Numbered from the stretch's first letter, positions 1-8,831 are shown. The stretch: 64,000 nt of DNA from Biomaibacter acetigenes (GCF_003691585.1 NZ_CP033169.1:372001-436000), one strand, 5' to 3'. The notes: generated by a model not told the origin, from the letters alone. Made by a program: numbers and translations.

Positions 1-94
1 ACCTCCCTGTTGATTAAACTGCTTTCTAATATATAATATACGGTCTGCCAGGGTGAAGTACCAAAAAAAAGGCTCTGCCTTTAAAGCGGAATCT

Positions 95-268
95 TTAACT
101 TTTATAGACTCCCACTATACCGGCAACGGCTACCAGAGAAGACCATGCCACTATAGTGCCTCCTTCGGACCATACCGAACCCATCTGGCCTATGGCACCA
201 AGGGCGGCGGCCACATGAGGATCTCCACCGGCCATGGCGCCCGGCATAGGCGGAAGTCCTGTTTTAAC
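95..268 (-). pseudogene. Internally deleted remnant of a permease paralogue
   Basis: The minus strand encodes about 55 residues that match two separate parts of the intact permease at 1630-3021. VKTGLPPMPGA resembles its VKAGLPPMAGA near residue 137. This is followed directly by GAMAGGDPHVAAALG, resembling GAMAGGNHTVAATLA near residue 395. The match ends at AGIVGV, where the intact protein continues. I infer a decayed paralogue that lost its middle and most of both ends. The DNA is diverged from the intact gene, so it is not a recent duplicate. No function is expected. Confidence 0.7.
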
Positions 269-433
269 ATTTTTCTCCTCCCCTATATGATGCTGATCAT
301 CAATGATGAGTCCATTTGTGAAATATATATCATTATACAGCATTCGACAAAAAATCAACAGGTAAATTTTAAAAAATTTTAAATGATAATATTAATTAAC
401 TAAAATAGAAAATCATTTTCAACACAGAAAATA

Positions 434-454
434 TAAAAAAGCCCCTGGAGGGCT
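434..454 (-). terminator. Rho-independent terminator of the small 77-aa gene
   Basis: Read on the minus strand, a 5-bp AGCCC/GGGCT stem with a short loop is followed by six T residues. It lies just downstream of the stop of the gene at 461-694. Confidence 0.6.
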
Positions 455-460
455 AAAAGG

Positions 461-694
461 CTACGGGCGTCTCACATATTCTATAGTAGTCAGTCTTATA
501 TGATAACGTCCCTGTGGATTTTCCACTAAAATATGGTCGACAAAGACCGATACCAGCCTGCCTGATATCATGATACCGGAGGTCAGGCCAACATCTATGG
601 AGGAACCGATCATCTCCCTCAGATGGCCGAGAAAAATCCTGTTTTCACCGCCGAAGAGGAGGGCTTCCGCCTTTGAGTTTTCCGGCAAATTCAT
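461..694 (-). CDS. Small beta-rich protein, resembling DUF2642/spore-coat-like proteins
   Basis: The 77-residue protein has an Ile/Val-rich second half (VGLTSGIMISGRLVSVFVDHI, then GRYHIRLTTIEYVR). This recalls the short SH3/LSm-like fold of DUF2642-type proteins found in spore formers, where a strand-turn-strand segment ends in an IxYV motif. The resemblance is by eye and moderate. An AGGAG sequence lies directly before the ATG at 694. A TTG two codons later (688) has better spacing and could be the true start. The gene has its own terminator and stands alone. Confidence 0.55.
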   Translation of the reverse strand: MNLPENSKAEALLFGGENRIFLGHLREMIGSSIDVGLTSGIMISGRLVSVFVDHILVENPQGRYHIRLTTIEYVRRP

Positions 695-788
695 TCTCCT
701 TTCTTGATAATTGTTTTATCTAATTATATAATATACAGGGGATGATATTTATTGCTATACAGACTAACTACAGGAAATGGGGCAGAAC

Positions 789-1590
789 ATGGAAAGACTA
801 ATTATTGTAATAATTTTTACGGCTACTATTCACATGGTGGATACTCTATCTTACTCCGTACGGCTGGCGGGCATCAGGACAAAGCGCCTGGCTATGGCTA
901 TTTCCCTGTTTAATATAATAGTGCTTATATCCAGGACCGCCAATATGATACAGGCACCGCTCCTTGGAAGCATAGTGGATAAAGCCATAAACCAGGGTTC
1001 ATCCGCATTTTTGCTCCATGACTTTCGGTGGATCATTGCATCGGCTACACTGGGAAGTATGCTCGGTGCCGCTTTAATTCCCAGTTTTGTGGTCATATTT
1101 TCCAAAGGCATAATAAACCTTGAGAAAGCAGGTTCCATCCCGCAATTGATGGGCATGGTGATATTTCAACAACCTATTGCAAAAATAAAAAAGAGCCTGG
1201 TGAAGCCCGGGCTGTCGCTGCTCAAAGGATTAAAACCGGAAAAAATACCGCCCACTTTTCTGGTGTTAAACCTTATCATAACTTCCATATCCACCATCGG
1301 AGTACTGGCAGCCATATATGCGGGGGCACTGGTACCCCCATTACCGCATAACTGCAAGTCAGCTTTCGGGAATCATAAACGGTGCGGCAACCATACTTCT
1401 GGCGGTAGTGGTGGATCCCCAGGCGGCTATCATAACGGACCAAACCCTGCAGGGATTGCGGGAAAGTCAGGAGGCCAACACCATGGTGGCATTTCTGGTG
1501 GGTGGGAAAATATTGGGGACCCTTCTCAGCCAGATAATATTTTTATGGGCTGCCGAAATGGTAGTATTTATAACGAAGATAATAGCGTAA
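789..1590 (+). pseudogene. amj: Lipid II flippase Amj (alternate MurJ), broken by a one-base frameshift
   Basis: Amj is a membrane protein that flips lipid II across the cytoplasmic membrane and can replace MurJ. The N-terminal part shows the family's opening (TLSYSVRLAGIRTKRLA, SLFNIIVLISRTANM) and hydrophobic helices. The reading frame runs to AIYAGALVP near 1334. The conserved continuation YRITASQLSGIINGAATILL is in the next frame and ends at 1590. Removing one C from the run CCCCC at 1335-1339 restores a full-length protein of about 267 residues. The start at 789 follows GGGG with 5-nt spacing; 777 is an alternative. This is either a real inactivating or phase-variable indel or a sequencing error in a homopolymer. 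A terminator follows immediately. Confidence 0.8.
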
Positions 1591-1624
1591 AAAAGGAAGC
1601 GGGATTTTCCCACTTCCTTTTTTT
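1589..1624. terminator. Bidirectional terminator between amj and the permease
   Basis: An A-rich/T-rich inverted repeat (AAAAAGGAAGCGGGA ... TCCCACTTCCTTTTTT) separates the convergent genes and can end transcription on either strand. Confidence 0.75.
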
Positions 1625-1629
1625 AAAGG

Positions 1630-3021
1630 TTACATCAAGAACAACACTCCGACGATGGTGGAAACTACCATGCCTATGACGACAGGAATAAAGTTCTTTC
1701 TCACCAGGTCCAGCACAGGCACGCCCACGATACCGGCTACGGCCACCAGAGAGCTCCAGGCGATAATGGTGCCGCCGCCGGACCAGATGGCACCGATCTG
1801 GCCGATGGAAGCCAGAGTTGCAGCCACGGTGTGATTTCCTCCTGCCATGGCGCCTGCCAGTGTTCCGGTCATGGGAAGGCCGGAAAATCCGGAGCCGTCA
1901 AGGCCGGTGATGATACCAAGAATCAACATACCGAAGGCTGACAGAAATCCCTGAGGAGGAATGGCCTGGGCCAGCATCTTGCCGATATCGAACAGGTATC
2001 CGGGGGCGCCTTCTCCCATGATTTTCACAACGGCTTCGGGATTGCCCAGGAAGAAGAAACCTGCAATGGGAAGTATCTGACCCATGACCTTGAAGGCAAA
2101 CACCAGGCCGTCGGTCAAATGATCCGCAATTTTGTCGAGGCCTTTTACACCTTCAACGAGAAGGGTAGCCACGGTCATGATAAGGATAGCGGTTCCACCC
2201 AGCAGTGCCGATGCATCACCGCCCTTAATATCAAAGACAAACATGGCAAATACTACGGCCGCCATGGAAAGGATCAGAAGCCATACCAGGAAAGGAGCAT
2301 AAGCTTCACCCTGTTTCTCTTTTGCCTGCACCTGCATGGCGGGATGAGCATCATTCGATGCTGCCATTTCCCTGATACCCTCCGCCTGGAATTTGGCGAT
2401 ATCCTTTTGCATCATGAAATAAGCAATTATGATAGCCACAATACCTGTTATCAGAGAAAGTACAGCTACATGGCTGGTCAGCAGAGGAACCGGAATACCT
2501 GCAGCCTTGGCGGATAGACCGGGAGCACCCTGGATGACCATGTCACCGGAAAGGGCCATACCCTGTCCTGCAAGGGCCAGAGCCACAGCGCCCGCCATCG
2601 GAGGCAAACCGGCTTTAACGGCAGCTGGAACCAGCAATGCGCCGATAAGAGGAACTGCCGGTGTGGGCCAGAAGAAAAGCGAAATAACATATGTGGAAAC
2701 TATGATGACGATATAGCTGATTAACGGTGACACCATGAGCTTTTTGAGCGGGGCTACCAGTAGTTCATCCGCTCCCGTTACGCTGAGGGATTTTAACATG
2801 GCTACCATAAGACCGATGATGACGAAAATGCTGCCCAGCTCGGAGAGAGCCGCAATATTGGCATTGAATACGGTGGTTACAGCGCCTACCAGAGAACCCT
2901 TAAATATCAGGCCGATCAAAAAAGTAGAAACAATACATGGGATAAGAACATTGCGGCGGAAAATCATGGTCAATACTACGACTAAAGTACCTAAAGCATA
3001 AATCCAGTGAGCAAGAGTCAT
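1630..3021 (-). CDS. Polytopic permease of the ion-transporter type, substrate unknown
   Basis: The 463-residue protein has about 12 hydrophobic helices. Two glycine-rich re-entrant-like segments sit in the two halves: near residue 137 (KAGLPPMAGAVALALAGQG) and near 385 (GSGFSGLPMTGTLAGAMAGG). This inverted-repeat layout is typical of ion-transporter-superfamily carriers for organic anions, but no family signature fixes the substrate. A hydrophilic loop near residues 205-235 separates the halves. An AAGGAGG lies 6 nt before the ATG at 3021. The remnant at 95-268 is a decayed relative, so the neighbourhood once held at least two such carriers. Function as a carboxylate or citrate-like transporter is only a guess. 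Confidence 0.7.
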   Translation of the reverse strand: MTLAHWIYALGTLVVVLTMIFRRNVLIPCIVSTFLIGLIFKGSLVGAVTTVFNANIAALSELGSIFVIIGLMVAMLKSLSVTGADELLVAPLKKLMVSPLISYIVIIVSTYVISLFFWPTPAVPLIGALLVPAAVKAGLPPMAGAVALALAGQGMALSGDMVIQGAPGLSAKAAGIPVPLLTSHVAVLSLITGIVAIIIAYFMMQKDIAKFQAEGIREMAASNDAHPAMQVQAKEKQGEAYAPFLVWLLILSMAAVVFAMFVFDIKGGDASALLGGTAILIMTVATLLVEGVKGLDKIADHLTDGLVFAFKVMGQILPIAGFFFLGNPEAVVKIMGEGAPGYLFDIGKMLAQAIPPQGFLSAFGMLILGIITGLDGSGFSGLPMTGTLAGAMAGGNHTVAATLASIGQIGAIWSGGGTIIAWSSLVAVAGIVGVPVLDLVRKNFIPVVIGMVVSTIVGVLFLM

Positions 3022-3334
3022 GTTTTTTCCTCCTTAGAAGTATTTTCCATATTCAGTTGTAAAACAGATTGATATTACTTTCACATTGGATAAATTAACC
3101 ACCTCCTCATCAAAGATGAGTACCTTATTAATAATAAATGTATTCGACATAGATTTTCAAATTCCTCCTGTTATATTAGAAATTTTTTAATAAAAATAAT
3201 TTTCATGTGATAATAATAATCACTGACAAAAATTTATCATAACTTACTACACTCCAATATAAATAAATTGTGATATTATGGAAAAAATATAAAAGAATCT
3301 GGGATAAAATGACGAAAATAGGAGGAAAAACCAG
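3022..3334. other. Divergent AT-rich intergenic region
   Basis: The region separates the minus-strand permease from the plus-strand DoxX remnant. It is very AT-rich and must hold the permease promoter, but no clear -35/-10 pair stands out. The palindrome at 3207-3223 lies about 190 bp upstream of the permease start. No gene is visible. Confidence 0.5.
3207..3223. promoter_or_regulatory. AT-rich palindrome, possible metal-regulator (Fur-like) site
   Basis: GTGAT and ATCAC arms flank AATAATA. The sequence is loosely similar to Gram-positive Fur-type boxes and to a second palindrome at 3744-3761. The assignment is tentative. Confidence 0.3.
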
Positions 3335-3633
3335 TTGATAGCCAAAATTTTTCAAAATCCGATATTAAGGCCTGTATGGCTTATACTGAGAGTCTGGCTG
3401 GGAATTCAATGGTTCAATGCTGGATACCACAAATTAATAGACCCGGCGGGAGTATGGGTGGGACCCAGGGCGGGAGTAGCCATTAAAGGTTTCCCAACGG
3501 CCTCATGTACACTGCAGCTATAATCCTCATCCTCGCCGGCATGAACGCAGGTTTCTATGGTCTTGACTACTTTTTGATGTGGCTTTACAGAAAATATTGG
3601 GGCGGAAATCCATTCCCGAAAGGGAGGATATAG
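3335..3633 (+). pseudogene. DoxX-family membrane protein with internal deletion and frameshift
   Basis: The first frame (3335-3523) encodes a typical DoxX-like N terminus (LRVWLGIQWFNAGYHKL, then AGVWVGPRAGVAIKGF) and then stops. Reading frame +1 from about 3505 gives the family's C-terminal helix and tail (YTAAIILILAGMNAGFYGLD, then YFLMWLYRKYWGGNPF), ending with TAG at 3631. Intact members are roughly 150-170 residues, so the middle helices are missing and the ends joined out of frame. DoxX-like proteins are small membrane proteins often linked to thiol redox or quinone chemistry. This copy cannot make a normal product. Confidence 0.75.
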
Positions 3634-3743
3634 GAAGACTCCTGAAGTAAAGCTTCAGGCTCGACTTCAGCCATAGTTTTTGAAATAGCGAGGTCTAGAG
3701 AGGTCTGGTAAGGATATTAAACATTATCCTACTTACTTTTTTA

Positions 3744-3761
3744 TAATGATAATAATCATTA
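3744..3761. promoter_or_regulatory. AT-rich palindrome similar to the one at 3207
   Basis: Seven-base arms TAATGAT and ATCATTA flank AATA. It resembles a Fur-type box and lies between the DoxX remnant and the tRNA. Function is uncertain. Confidence 0.3.
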
Positions 3762-3819
3762 CATGTCGTTGCCCTGGTTATTGACTAATAGAGCCAAACA
3801 GGTTAAAATATATATGCAT

Positions 3820-3894
3820 GCTGATGTGGCTCAGGGGTAGAGCAGCGCACTCGTAATGCGCAGGTCGAGGGTTCGAATCCCTCCATCAGCTCCA
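3820..3894 (+). tRNA. tRNA-Thr (anticodon CGT)
   Basis: A complete cloverleaf can be drawn: acceptor stem GCTGATG/CATCAGC, D arm GCTC..GAGC, anticodon stem GCGCA/TGCGC with loop CTCGTAA (anticodon CGT, reading ACG), T arm GAGGG-TTCGAAT-CCCTC, discriminator T and an encoded CCA end. It stands alone and is followed by a terminator. Confidence 0.95.
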
Positions 3895-3908
3895 TTTAAG
3901 ACACAAAA

Positions 3909-3944
3909 GACGCTTGAGAGAAATTTTCAAGCGTTATTTTTATG
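3909..3944 (+). terminator. Terminator of tRNA-Thr
   Basis: The stem ACGCTTGA/TCAAGCGT with an 8-9-nt loop is followed by a T-rich tract 15 bp after the tRNA 3' end. Confidence 0.8.
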
Positions 3945-4103
3945 TACTTACTATACATTTTTGATCAGCTGATTATTTGCCATATTTGCTATATTGCCCT
4001 TCGAGTTGCCGAAGCTTTTACGCTTGACACATGAATATAAGGATGTAATAAGGGAAAACATAAAAAAAAATGGTCCATAAGACCCATAAAATGTAACAAG
4101 TCC

Positions 4104-4130
4104 CTGTCAAAGGAACCATCCCCGTGACAG
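4104..4130. repeat. 27-bp imperfect palindrome, copy 1 of a dispersed family
   Basis: The arms CTGTCA and TGACAG surround the core GGAACCATCCCC. The same core (GAACCGTCCCC, with TGAGTCA/TGACTCA arms) occurs at 8025-8051 and 34331-34359. This copy lies 20 bp upstream of gerKA, between the tRNA terminator and the germination operon. Confidence 0.75.
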
Positions 4131-4149
4131 TGTTTGGAGGAAGAAGCAA

Positions 4150-5751
4150 ATGCTGGAGAAGCTGTGGCCGTTTAGACTCATAAAAAAGCTGAATAAGAAG
4201 GAAAAAACCGAAGGGGAGTTTCGGGGGGAGTTTCCTGAAAGCAGCACTCCTGTAAAAAAAGACATAAATGCAAATCTTCACTATTTCCAAAATGTGACAA
4301 AGAACTGCCATGATGTGGTAATAAGGCCATTTAAAATAGGAAAAAACCCTGATTTTTCGGCTTTTCTGGTGTACATCGACGGCATGGTTGATAAAGAGCT
4401 CTTAAATAAATCGATTGTTACGCCTCTCATGCTGAATTCTCAGGAAGAAAAGATAAACAATTTTTTAAAAGATAATCCCTATGATTACATAGAAAATCAT
4501 CTGCTGGCTTCCGCCAGTCTAAAGGATACAAAGCAGTTGGAAAAAGCCGTGTTCTTTGTGAATTCGGGCTCCACCGCCATCTTCATAGACGGTCTCGACA
4601 AAGCGTTGATAATAGGCACCGAAGGCTACAGTTCCAGAAACGTGGAAGAACCCATGGTGGAGCCTGTTATACGTGGGCCCAGGGAAGGTTTTACGGAGGT
4701 CTTAAGAACCAATACCGCATTGATCCGCAGAAAAATAAAGTCACCAAAATTGAAGTTAGAGATAATAAAAATTGGCAGTATTACTAATACCGAGGTGGCT
4801 TTGCTCTATATCGACGGCCTTGTCAATAGCAAGATCCTGGAAGAGGTCAAGCGAAGAATAAAGCGCATAAAGATCGATGGTGTTCTGGATACCAATTATG
4901 TGGCGGAATTTATAAGGGATAATTATCTGACTCCTTTTCCGCTGCTTCACCGCACCGAAAAGCCTGATGTGGTGGCAGGGGAAATGTTGTCGGGGAAGGT
5001 TGCCATCATTGTCGACGGCTCTCCCTCCGCCCTTATTGCCCCTTCCCTATTTGTGGAATATATTATAGGTAGTGAAGATTATTATATGAACTTCGTATTT
5101 GCCAGTTTCACCCGATGGATCCGATATTTATCATTGTTGATAGCGGTTTTTTTACCGGCGGTCTATGTAGCCATAACCACATATCATCAGGAGATGATTC
5201 CCACGCCCCTTGCCATCTCCATAGCCGCCGCTCGGGAAGGTGTCCCCTTCCCAACTTTCTTTGAAGCCGTTTTGATGGGTTTAGTCTTTGAAATATTAAG
5301 GGAAGCGGGTACCCGGATGCCCAGAACCATAGGCCAGGCGGTGAGCATCGTAGGCACCCTCATCATAGGAGATGCCGCCGTCAGTGCAGGTCTCACCAGC
5401 CCTGCCATGGTGATAATAACTGCTCTGACGGGCCTGGCAGTATTTACCATCCCAACCCCCGAGTTGGTGGCGGCCCTCATACCCATAAGATTTTTCTTGT
5501 TAATCCTCGGTGCCGTAATAGGGCTTTTGGGGGTTATGCTGGCAACCATCATTATAATAGCATATCTTGCTTCCCTTCGCTCCTTCGGCGTACCGTATCT
5601 TTCCCCCCTAGCTCCCTTGAGTCCCCGGGACCTAAAAGATGTAGGTATAAGGGCTCCCTGGTGGATGATGAGGATGCGGCCCCGCCTCATAGGCTGGAAA
5701 AAGCCCCAGAGGCAGCCCTATGGTCAAAAACCTGAACCCGACAAGAAATAG
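4150..5751 (+). CDS. gerKA: Spore germination protein GerA family (A subunit)
   Basis: The 533-residue protein is the A subunit of a Ger nutrient-germinant receptor in the spore inner membrane. A hydrophilic N-terminal half (about residues 40-310) contains the family's paired VYIDGMVD/LYIDGLVN modules. The C-terminal half has five or so membrane helices with the typical PTPLAISIAAAREGVPFPT and EILREAGTRMP segments. A basic, proline-rich tail ends the protein. The ATG follows GGAGGAAG. It is the first gene of an A-B-C receptor operon. The name gerKA is generic; the germinant cannot be read from sequence. Confidence 0.93.
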   Translation: MLEKLWPFRLIKKLNKKEKTEGEFRGEFPESSTPVKKDINANLHYFQNVTKNCHDVVIRPFKIGKNPDFSAFLVYIDGMVDKELLNKSIVTPLMLNSQEEKINNFLKDNPYDYIENHLLASASLKDTKQLEKAVFFVNSGSTAIFIDGLDKALIIGTEGYSSRNVEEPMVEPVIRGPREGFTEVLRTNTALIRRKIKSPKLKLEIIKIGSITNTEVALLYIDGLVNSKILEEVKRRIKRIKIDGVLDTNYVAEFIRDNYLTPFPLLHRTEKPDVVAGEMLSGKVAIIVDGSPSALIAPSLFVEYIIGSEDYYMNFVFASFTRWIRYLSLLIAVFLPAVYVAITTYHQEMIPTPLAISIAAAREGVPFPTFFEAVLMGLVFEILREAGTRMPRTIGQAVSIVGTLIIGDAAVSAGLTSPAMVIITALTGLAVFTIPTPELVAALIPIRFFLLILGAVIGLLGVMLATIIIIAYLASLRSFGVPYLSPLAPLSPRDLKDVGIRAPWWMMRMRPRLIGWKKPQRQPYGQKPEPDKK

Positions 5752-5770
5752 AAGAAATAGAGGTGACATC

Positions 5771-6868
5771 ATGCTGGAAAAGGGTAAAATCCGGGCAGGC
5801 CAGCTCATGTGGCTGTTGATAACCATAGGAACTGCCCTTTTGGTCCCCATGTCCCAAATCGCTGTAGCTGCCGGCAGCCGCCAGGATTCGTGGCTGGCGG
5901 AAATACTCTCCCTCGCCATACAACTAGTTATGCTCCGCGTTGTTTTAAAGCTGGCCATGCGCTTTCCCGGCATGGAGTTTGCATCCTGCTTAAAGGAAAT
6001 CTGCGGTATCTTTTTGGGTAACTTTATTGCCCTTTTATACATATGGTTTTTTATATTTTCTTCAGCCGCCTTTTTGAGGGAAATTACCAGCTTTTCCATA
6101 GCCATGATCTACATCGAAACTCCCCCTTTCGTTATATCCCTCATAATTTTGTTTACTGCAGGCTACATCGCCTTTTTGGGCCTGGAAGTCATCGCCAGGA
6201 CCAATGAAATAGTATTGCCCATCATCATAATCTTATATTTTACGGCGTTTTTTCTGCTGCTAAAGGAGATAAATTGGGACAATTTAAAGCCTGTCTTAGA
6301 AAACGGCGTTATACCTATCTTAAGGGGCGCTTTTGTGTCCTCAGGTAGTTTTGTCTTTGTTGCTTTCGTAGCGGTGGCCCTGCCCTATATCAACAAGCCC
6401 AGGGAATGCCGGCGATCTCTTGCTCTGGGGAGCATCATTCAGGGGGTTGCCGTGATATTCGCCACCATCGTGGTCGTAGGGGTCATGGGACCCGGCCTGG
6501 CTCAATCTACCTTGTATCGGGGCTATCTAGCCGTCCGCTACATAAGCTATGCCAATTTTGTGGAACATCTTGACCCCATAGCCCTCTCTATCTTTGTGCT
6601 GAGCAGAGTCATAAAGATATCGGTATTTTTTTACGCCTCCTGCCTTGTAACAGGGCAGCTCTTTAACCTCAAATCATATAGATTCTTATATATTCCTGCG
6701 GGAATTGTTATTTTAATATTTTCAAGGGTCTTTTTTAGGGATGCGGCCCAGTTGAACAGGTTTTTTGTCACGATATGGCCCATACATAACTATATATTTG
6801 AGCTGGTATTCCCACTTTTTCTTTTGATACTTGCCATGGTTCGAAAAAAGGGTGAACAGGAAACATGA
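5771..6868 (+). CDS. gerKB: Spore germination permease GerB family (B subunit)
   Basis: The protein of about 365 residues has ten predicted membrane helices and belongs to the endospore-germination branch of the APC amino-acid permease superfamily. B subunits bind the germinant in the spore inner membrane. I chose the ATG at 5771 (MLEKGKIRAGQLMWLL), preceded by GAGGTG, because it gives the usual short N terminus. An upstream in-frame ATG at 5720 would overlap gerKA. The stop overlaps the next start in an ATGA arrangement, so the three genes are translationally coupled. Confidence 0.92.
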   Translation: MLEKGKIRAGQLMWLLITIGTALLVPMSQIAVAAGSRQDSWLAEILSLAIQLVMLRVVLKLAMRFPGMEFASCLKEICGIFLGNFIALLYIWFFIFSSAAFLREITSFSIAMIYIETPPFVISLIILFTAGYIAFLGLEVIARTNEIVLPIIIILYFTAFFLLLKEINWDNLKPVLENGVIPILRGAFVSSGSFVFVAFVAVALPYINKPRECRRSLALGSIIQGVAVIFATIVVVGVMGPGLAQSTLYRGYLAVRYISYANFVEHLDPIALSIFVLSRVIKISVFFYASCLVTGQLFNLKSYRFLYIPAGIVILIFSRVFFRDAAQLNRFFVTIWPIHNYIFELVFPLFLLILAMVRKKGEQET

Positions 6869-8022
6869 GTTTTTGCAAAAAACTGATGCCCTTCATCCTA
6901 ATAATTTCCCTCTTTCTATCAGGATGCTGGGATCGCAAAGAATTAAATGAAATCGGCTTAAGCATAGGTGTGGCCATCGACCCTGCCGAAAGGGACAACA
7001 TCCTTTTGACGGTAGAGACGGTGGTCCCGTCAAATATAAAGACAACGGGCCAGACCGGTGGCGGGGGTGGCGGAGGTGCCAGGGGAAAGCCTTATACCAC
7101 CTTTTCTGCGGTGGGTGAAACCATCTTTCATGCAGTCCGCAGGATCCTCGATTATACCTCCAGGAAGATATTTTATGGCTATAATCAAGTAATTATAATC
7201 AATGAAGATATAGCAAGGGAATACAGGTTAAATCAACTTCTGGATTTCTTTTTCCGGGACCCGGAGCTTCGGGAGAGAAATTGGGTCCTGGTCACTCCCG
7301 ATAAAGCTGCGGATATTCTCAACACCGTCCACCCATTAGAAATGCTGCCGGCAAAAGCCATCGCCGATGAGATAAAAGCCAATACCTTTAAGTCCAAGAC
7401 CATCTCCAATGATCTGCTCCATGTGCATCAGATGATACAGTCTAAAGGTGGAGATGTAGCCGTGCCGGTAGTAAGAAAAGACAAAAAAAATCAGCCCTTC
7501 ATCACCGGTTCGGCAGTCTTTAAAGACGAAAAATTTGCAGGCTATCTAACGGAGATCGAAAGCCGTGGGGTCTTGTGGGTGCTGGGCAAGGTCAGAAGCG
7601 GCATAGTGGTGTTCCCATGGGTAAAAGACGATCCGAAAAACAAAATATCTATCGAAATAATAAAAGTATCCAGCAAGATTATACCCTATTTTAAAGACGG
7701 CAAACCCGGGATAAATGTTAAGATACAACAGATAGGAAATATCGGCGAAACAGACGTTCAACTGGACCTGGAAAAGCCCGGAACCATGGAAAAAATCGCC
7801 GACCTGGAGGAAAAAGCCATAAAGCAGGAAGTGGAAGCGGCATTAAAGGCCGCAAAAAAATACCATGCTGATGTCTTCGGCTTTGGAAATCATGTGCACA
7901 TTTACTTTCCTAAAGAATGGAAGGCTATGGAAGACAGGTGGCGTGATGAGGTCTTCCCCGATCTTCCGGTAAATATCGAAGTTAAATGCAAAATAAATCA
8001 AGTAGGCCTATCCCTGAAGTAG
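6865..8022 (+). CDS. gerKC: Spore germination lipoprotein Ger(x)C family (C subunit)
   Basis: The 385-residue protein starts with a lipoprotein signal peptide; the lipobox LSGC lies near residue 20, followed by WDRKELNEIGL, the hallmark start of mature GerC proteins. The usual three-domain GerC body follows, including RRILDYTSRKIFYGYNQV near residue 100 and a C-terminal KYHADVFGFGNHVHI segment. A glycine-rich insert (GGGGGGGA) near residue 70 is unusual in size. It overlaps gerKB by 4 bp. A 27-bp palindromic repeat begins 3 bp after its stop codon. Confidence 0.92.
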   Translation: MSFCKKLMPFILIISLFLSGCWDRKELNEIGLSIGVAIDPAERDNILLTVETVVPSNIKTTGQTGGGGGGGARGKPYTTFSAVGETIFHAVRRILDYTSRKIFYGYNQVIIINEDIAREYRLNQLLDFFFRDPELRERNWVLVTPDKAADILNTVHPLEMLPAKAIADEIKANTFKSKTISNDLLHVHQMIQSKGGDVAVPVVRKDKKNQPFITGSAVFKDEKFAGYLTEIESRGVLWVLGKVRSGIVVFPWVKDDPKNKISIEIIKVSSKIIPYFKDGKPGINVKIQQIGNIGETDVQLDLEKPGTMEKIADLEEKAIKQEVEAALKAAKKYHADVFGFGNHVHIYFPKEWKAMEDRWRDEVFPDLPVNIEVKCKINQVGLSLK

Positions 8023-8024
8023 TG

Positions 8025-8051
8025 TGAGTCAGGGGACGGTTCTTTGACTCA
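8025..8051. repeat. 27-bp imperfect palindrome, copy 2
   Basis: The arms TGAGTCA and TGACTCA surround GGGGACGGTTC, the reverse complement of the core in copies 1 and 3. It lies directly behind the germination operon and may act as a 3' mRNA structure. Confidence 0.8.
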
Positions 8052-8174
8052 TCGAATTAACTATCATTAAGGGCTTTCTGAGAAGATATTGGCATATTAT
8101 TAACAAAAGTTAAAAAAGATTTAACTCCAGCTCTTTATTTTTTTTGCAACATCTTTTAAAATGTAGTTGTAAAG

Positions 8175-8831
8175 ATGGCCCAGAACCTGGATGAATTCAA
8201 GCCAGAGGAATTTGGATATGTAATTATAGATGAATGTCATCACGGCACGGCAAACACCTATAAAAAGGTGCTGGCATATTTTAAACCGGAATTCACCCTC
8301 GGGCTTACAGCCACACCTGACAGGATGGATGGAGAAAACCTGTTGGAAATCTTTAAAAATGTGGCTCATAAACTTGACCTGAAGACGGCCGTGGAAATCG
8401 GAGAATTGGTACCTATTCGGTGTATAAGGATAAAAACAAATATAGATCTTTCCACTGTCAGGATAAACGGCATCAAATACAATTCTCAGGACCTGTTTGA
8501 ACATATGGATGAAAACGGCAGAGTTAAGCTCGAGGATATTGTCGATTATTTTATTGATTTTTATACTGCCAGAAAAAACAAGGGTCTTGTGGTGGAGAAG
8601 AAATCAAGTATATTTTGCAAAGAGGGCTATACCCGTAAAGATGTGGAACGAAATATACTTATGAATCCTTTTAAACGGTTTGAGGACATGCGCTTCATGA
8701 AGAGGTCCAGGGAAATCGAGTATGTGGAATTTAACCGTCACATATTTAAAAAACTTACCCTGGAGGATATTGCATGGATAAAATCCCACTGTGATAAAAA
8801 GCTTGAGGAGTATTACAAAAACAGGTTTTGA
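8175..8831 (+). pseudogene. Remnant of a superfamily II DEAD/DEAH helicase
   Basis: The frame begins just before motif II (VIIDECHHG, a DECH box) and includes motif III (LGLTATPDRMDG). Walker A and everything before it are absent. After about residue 140 the sequence jumps to a basic C-terminal tail (NPFKRFEDMRFMKRSREIEY, then IKSHCDKKLEEYYKNRF) typical of the end of such helicases, so the motif IV-VI region is missing. I infer an N-terminal truncation plus an internal deletion that kept the frame. It cannot be an active ATPase. It sits alone between the germination operon and the sugar kinase. Confidence 0.75.

Noticed and set aside
4018-4311. 97-residue minus-strand frame over the gerKA start
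   Set aside because: It overlaps the gerKA promoter, the palindromic repeat and the start codon, and has no family features.
5187-5690. 167-residue open frame antisense to gerKA
   Set aside because: It is a mirror of the gerKA membrane domain, with no independent evidence for translation.
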